A stretch of DNA of 64,000 nucleotides from Clostridiales bacterium (lineage in GTDB: Bacteria > Bacillota > Clostridia > Oscillospirales > Acutalibacteraceae): positions 1 to 64,000 of the forward strand of contig DUNU01000014.1 in the NCBI GenBank assembly GCA_012839185.1. Direction: 5' to 3'. Under the pieces are notes generated by a model. That model had not been told where the DNA came from. It searched no databases and saw only the letters and a list, made by a program, of their open reading frames with translations. Below, in pieces: positions 60,726-64,000 of this stretch; position 1 is the first letter of the stretch; each line of letters opens with the position of its first letter. Made by a program: the position numbers and the translations under genes.

Positions 60726-61940
60726 TTATTTATATTTTGCATATTTTCTGAATTGATTGAAGAACGATGCCCATACATAAAATGCACGTTTCGGGCTCAT
60801 ATCGCACTTATAGTTAAGCGGATATGCAATTCTTCCTTCTTTATAACATTTTTTTATCTTTTTGCGAGTTTCTTCATCTTTGACAAAATGAAGAATAATT
60901 TGTTTAGGAACAACAGTGAAAAGCACCTCTTTGTCTGCGATGGTAAGCCCTTCAAATTTCTTGTTATATACCAAATCGTCAACTATCCATTTGACAGTAT
61001 TAAAACCGGAACCTGTTACATAGAAATTTGAACGACCGAGACGGACATTTATTTCAAAAAACTTGTTTTTGCCGTCGCGGGTATCATATTTTATATCAAA
61101 ATTCGAGAAGCCTTTATAGCCTACATATTCCAAGAATTTAATGGCGTTGTTGATAATTTCGGGGTTTTGTTCATTGATAATTGCGACGGGATTGCCGATA
61201 GCACCGGGACTGTGGTCTTCCAAAAGAGAGTGACCGAGTGAGGCAAAGACAACTTTACCGTTCTGGTCGGAATAGCAGGTGAGAACACGCATAAATTCAT
61301 CTCCGCCGGGAATACAATCTTGAATTAAGAATTTATAGTTATAACTTGATTTTTCAAGATTGTTGAGCATTTCGCGAAGCGGCTCTTCATTTTGAAATCT
61401 GAATACCTTCTTTTTGCCGGGAAATTCTGCATAGTGGTACATTGCGGAATTGGCGGTTTTTGCGATAACGGGATAATCAAAAGTAAAATTCAGATCATTT
61501 TCTTCGCCGCAGTTATATACATAAGTGGTCGGATAGGGAATATCCAACTTTTCGCAAATTTCGTAAAACTTATCTTTAAGAACTATCTTGTTAAGTAGTG
61601 GTTCGTCAATGTAGGGAATAAGAAAATACGGCGAAAGTTTTTCTTTGTTTTCGATAAGAATTCTTACATACCAGTCGCCGCAACCGAGGACGATGAGTTT
61701 TTTCTTGCCCTCAAATTCTTTGCCGACCTTCATTAAATTCTCAATCAATACATCTTCTCTTTCGAGATTATCAATAACACGATTTTCGCAGAGTTTGCTT
61801 TCACTGATAATCTTTGCCTGCTTTTGAGAAAGTACGAGGGATTTCATATTATATTCCTCGTGAAAAGCTCGGACATGAGAATAAGCGGTAATATCCGCAC
61901 CTAAAATTACGGGTAAAAACGGTTGTTCCGTAAATTGCAT
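60726..61940 (-). CDS. ATP-grasp ligase, probable D-aspartate ligase
   Basis: The 404-residue protein has an N-terminal pre-ATP-grasp domain and an ATP-grasp core. The core has DKFYEICEKLDIPYPTT near residue 125, YPVIAKTANSAMY near 155 (ATP lysine), IQDCIPGGDEFMRVLTC near 210 and FFEINVRLGRSNFYVTGSG near 295 (metal ligands Glu and Asn). This organisation fits the carboxylate-amine ligase branch that includes E. faecium D-aspartate ligase (about 420 residues), which adds D-Asp to the lysine of the peptidoglycan precursor. The aspartate racemase follows with coupled translation. Another amino acid or acceptor cannot be excluded. Confidence 0.8.
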   Translation of the reverse strand: MQFTEQPFLPVILGADITAYSHVRAFHEEYNMKSLVLSQKQAKIISESKLCENRVIDNLEREDVLIENLMKVGKEFEGKKKLIVLGCGDWYVRILIENKEKLSPYFLIPYIDEPLLNKIVLKDKFYEICEKLDIPYPTTYVYNCGEENDLNFTFDYPVIAKTANSAMYHYAEFPGKKKVFRFQNEEPLREMLNNLEKSSYNYKFLIQDCIPGGDEFMRVLTCYSDQNGKVVFASLGHSLLEDHSPGAIGNPVAIINEQNPEIINNAIKFLEYVGYKGFSNFDIKYDTRDGKNKFFEINVRLGRSNFYVTGSGFNTVKWIVDDLVYNKKFEGLTIADKEVLFTVVPKQIILHFVKDEETRKKIKKCYKEGRIAYPLNYKCDMSPKRAFYVWASFFNQFRKYAKYK

Positions 61941-61944
61941 AATT

Positions 61945-63510
61945 CTATCCTTCTTTACTTGAAATCCACATATTTTCCCATTTTTGTCCCGTTATCTTTT
62001 CGAGGCGGACAAGTTTTTCGGGTGCAGGTTTTTCAACAAAACCTTTTTCGTGGCGTTCTTTTATCAGTTCTTTTATATATTCGTGGTCTTTTTTATTCAT
62101 CGTATATGAATAAATCGAGAGTACGCAAATCAGTGCCAATACTGTCGGCATAATTACGAAATTAAATCTCAGTCCAAACAACGTTTTCGGAGATTGAAGT
62201 GAAGGAGCCTGTATCTGCGGATTATATCCGAACAATTCAAGAGCAGCACCGACAACGTAGCTTATCACACTTGCAATGGTTTTGCTAAACAGCGTGCGGA
62301 AAGTTGCGACAACACCCTCGCGTCTGCGACCGGTTATCATTTCATCAACATCGGTAATATCGGGTTGAATGTTCTCGGCAACGAAACCGGGACCGGAGAA
62401 GCCGAAGTTGTACAGAATAGCGGAAAGAATAATTATTGCTGTCTTAAAGCCTTGTGCAGAAGTCGGAGAGATGAAAATATTGAGGAATAAGCCGCATACC
62501 ATAAGAGGTCCGAGTAATTTTCCGCAGAACGCTTTGCCCTTATATCTGACTAAAAGGTAGTTTAGCGGTGCACCGGAAAATTCGGCAATACCGGAAATAA
62601 TATTGAGCGATATGAAAAGTTTATACATATCGGCTACGCTTATCATAAAATATTGATCTGTGATATGATAGAAATTTTTAGATAATGCGTAGAATAACGT
62701 GATAATGAAATACTGCCTGAATGAGCGATTTTTGAATACCAATTTGTATTCATTAAACAGGAAACGGAAATTTATTTTATCTTTCGGCTGTCCCAATGAC
62801 GACGGTTCTTTGCACTTAAAGAACGAGAGAATAGGCGGCCATAAAAACCAAAGTGAGAGAATAACACCGACAAGCAAGTATTTTCCTCTGTCGTCGGGTG
62901 TCGGGTTCGGAAGTGCCGTCAACGCTGTTTTAACCGAAAATCCGCTTAATGCCAAGGCTGCAAACAGGTATGATGATATTTGACCGACTGAGTTCATTGC
63001 ATATTCAACAATTCGAAATTGAGTACGCTGGAAATAATGCGGTGCGATTTGCGGAAGCATTGCCGTGTGCGGAATTGACATAACCGTATATGAAGTGCTG
63101 TACAAAACGGCGGAGAAAAGATACCACAGCCAAGTTGCAGTCGCATCTCCGCCACTCGAAAGACCAAATGAATACCAGCGGAAAACATAAGCAATAGCAA
63201 ACGGTATAATTCCGATAATTAAATAAGGACGATGACGACCGTATTTTGTACGGGTTCTGTCGGTTATCATGCCCATGACGGGGTCATTAAACGCATCCCA
63301 AAGTCCGTTTATTAGCGAAATTTTACCCGCATCACGAGTACCCATTCCCTCAACATATGCCAAAAATTGTTGATGGAATTGATTAAGAACATAACCCGCT
63401 CCACCCAAAGTGATGTTTGCACAGGTATAGTTGCAGGCGGGGATAAGAGTGTTTTTGACCTCACCCTCAATTCCGAGAATATCTTTAATTTTTTCTCCAA
63501 GATTTGCCAT
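61945..63510 (-). CDS. GPH-family (MelB-like) transporter
   Basis: The 521-residue protein has about 12 membrane segments and the GPH-family signature WDAFNDPVMGMITDRTRTKYGRHRPYL, split here as DAFNDPVMGMITDRT near residue 50 and KYGRHRPYL near 67. Members move sugars or other small solutes with sodium or protons. It starts 16 bases after the Mini-III stop and is followed four bases later by the probable D-Asp ligase gene, so it is in the same operon. The substrate is unknown; a glycan or amino-sugar link to wall synthesis is possible. Confidence 0.85.
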   Translation of the reverse strand: MANLGEKIKDILGIEGEVKNTLIPACNYTCANITLGGAGYVLNQFHQQFLAYVEGMGTRDAGKISLINGLWDAFNDPVMGMITDRTRTKYGRHRPYLIIGIIPFAIAYVFRWYSFGLSSGGDATATWLWYLFSAVLYSTSYTVMSIPHTAMLPQIAPHYFQRTQFRIVEYAMNSVGQISSYLFAALALSGFSVKTALTALPNPTPDDRGKYLLVGVILSLWFLWPPILSFFKCKEPSSLGQPKDKINFRFLFNEYKLVFKNRSFRQYFIITLFYALSKNFYHITDQYFMISVADMYKLFISLNIISGIAEFSGAPLNYLLVRYKGKAFCGKLLGPLMVCGLFLNIFISPTSAQGFKTAIIILSAILYNFGFSGPGFVAENIQPDITDVDEMITGRRREGVVATFRTLFSKTIASVISYVVGAALELFGYNPQIQAPSLQSPKTLFGLRFNFVIMPTVLALICVLSIYSYTMNKKDHEYIKELIKERHEKGFVEKPAPEKLVRLEKITGQKWENMWISSKEG

Positions 63511-63525
63511 AATCAACCTAAATTT

Positions 63526-63915
63526 CTAACTGTGAATAATATCGAATATTTCTGATATTCGTTTTTCGTCTCCGATTAAATATAAATATCCGAACAATGC
63601 CTCAACGGCTGTCGCCTGATGGTAGTCCTTTACGGTCTGGTTTTTTGGAATATGACCGACTTGTGCATTTTTCCCGCGTTTTAATACATCTGTTTCTTCC
63701 TCAGTTAAATGCGGGAGGATTTTTTCGTATGCTGAGGATTGAGCTGCGGCACTTACTAAGTTTGCCAGACGGACATTTAAGGCTGCCACTTTTTCTTGAT
63801 GTTCTGCGAGTAATTTTTCACGCACAAGCAGGGAATAGACCGCATCTCCCAAAAATGCAAGACGAAGCGAGCCGGTATTGACGGCGGTCTTTTTATCAAC
63901 GGGTTTATTCAACAT
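63526..63915 (-). CDS. mrnC: Mini-ribonuclease III
   Basis: Mini-III is a dimeric RNase III domain without the RNA-binding domain; in B. subtilis it matures 23S rRNA. The 129-residue protein has the RNase III motif LAFLGDAVYSLLVRE near residue 20 and AVEALFGYLYLIGD near 105 with the catalytic acidic residues. The ATG at 63915 has no clear ribosome site but overlaps the 3' end of the upstream obg-like gene by 11 bases, suggesting coupled translation. Confidence 0.92.
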   Translation of the reverse strand: MLNKPVDKKTAVNTGSLRLAFLGDAVYSLLVREKLLAEHQEKVAALNVRLANLVSAAAQSSAYEKILPHLTEEETDVLKRGKNAQVGHIPKNQTVKDYHQATAVEALFGYLYLIGDEKRISEIFDIIHS

Positions 63916-64000
63916 ATTCAAATTCAAAATCGTAAATGCTGACGGTGTCCCCTTCACCTATTCCCATTTTGCGTAATTCGGCAAGAATACCGCTCTGGTC
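63905..64000 (-). CDS. obg: C-terminal end of GTPase Obg (partial, cut by the window edge)
   Basis: The last 31 codons before the stop (at 63907-63905) read ...LAELRKMGIGEGDTVSIYDFEF..., which is the end of the Obg C-terminal domain (typical pattern L-x-x-x-G-(I/V)-x-x-G-D-x-V-x-I-x-D-x-E-F-x-(Y/F)). The rest of the gene lies outside the window. Obg is an essential ribosome-assembly GTPase. The overlap with mrnC means obg heads or belongs to the operon that also makes the D-Asp module. Confidence 0.8.
   Translation of the reverse strand, partial: DQSGILAELRKMGIGEGDTVSIYDFEFEYVE

Noticed and set aside
1..64000. tRNA or rRNA genes, CRISPR arrays, transposases, prophage genes
   Set aside because: None was recognised in any intergenic gap or coding frame; gaps are short and mostly explained by promoters and terminators.

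Overview
The window looks like a chromosomal segment of a low-to-moderate GC Gram-positive anaerobe of the class Clostridia, perhaps an Oscillospirales-type gut lineage (inferred by eye, no database used). Supporting signs are strong AGGAGG-type ribosome sites, the darA-holB-ricT block, a SEC-C-tailed SecA, Mini-RNase III, CmpB-type and CPBP membrane proteins, dockerin and BspA-type leucine-rich repeats, an IPQTG sortase-type tail and many short secreted proteins. No rRNA, tRNA, CRISPR array, insertion sequence or prophage was recognised.

Layout. 0-2.2 kb: a small secreted protein, the rpsF-ssb-rpsR operon and divergent rpmB. 2.3-13.4 kb: an envelope region with pgsA, a YfhO-type membrane protein, a GT2 polyprenyl-phosphate glycosyltransferase, a GT-C-type membrane glycosyltransferase, two tandem secreted lipase-like hydrolases and a secreted metallophosphoesterase. 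Three loci here carry near-identical copies of one promoter, each overlapped by a palindrome. 13.4-23.5 kb: an apparent 11-gene leftward operon, from citrate synthase through two membrane proteins, a QueG-like protein, DarA, HolB and RicT to an LRR-dockerin protein, a PASTA protein, a glycerol-1-phosphate dehydrogenase and a SecB-like chaperone. 23.7-32 kb: glpK, an Ldh-family dehydrogenase, malic enzyme, serC-serA and secreted or anchored proteins, two of which share an unusual LGG/DIG repeat.

32-39 kb: a phosphopantetheinyl transferase-PAP2-trmN6-rsmI operon and the glycolytic pgk-tpiA-gpmI operon. 39-49.4 kb: two strongly promoted secreted proteins, the nth-secA-CPBP-tadA operon, a ceramidase-like secreted hydrolase and thiamine pyrophosphokinase. 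49.4-52.1 kb (leftward): a GH28-like beta-helix protein, a CmpB-like permease and an HD protein. 52.4-60 kb: galM, an anchored surface protein, a two-component system, an HtrA protease and a YkuE-like phosphoesterase, tightly coupled. 60-64 kb (leftward): the end of obg, mrnC, a GPH-type transporter, and an ATP-grasp ligase plus aspartate racemase pair that resembles the D-aspartate cross-bridge module of Enterococcus faecium.

The main theme is envelope construction and surveillance: lipid and polymer precursors, polyprenyl-linked glycosylation, secreted lipases and phosphatases, peptidoglycan cross-bridge synthesis and an envelope-stress operon. These are interleaved with housekeeping genes. 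The observations most worth a second look are the three-copy promoter/operator, the SecB-like protein in a Gram-positive, the 11-gene operon, the D-Asp module and the LGG-repeat proteins.
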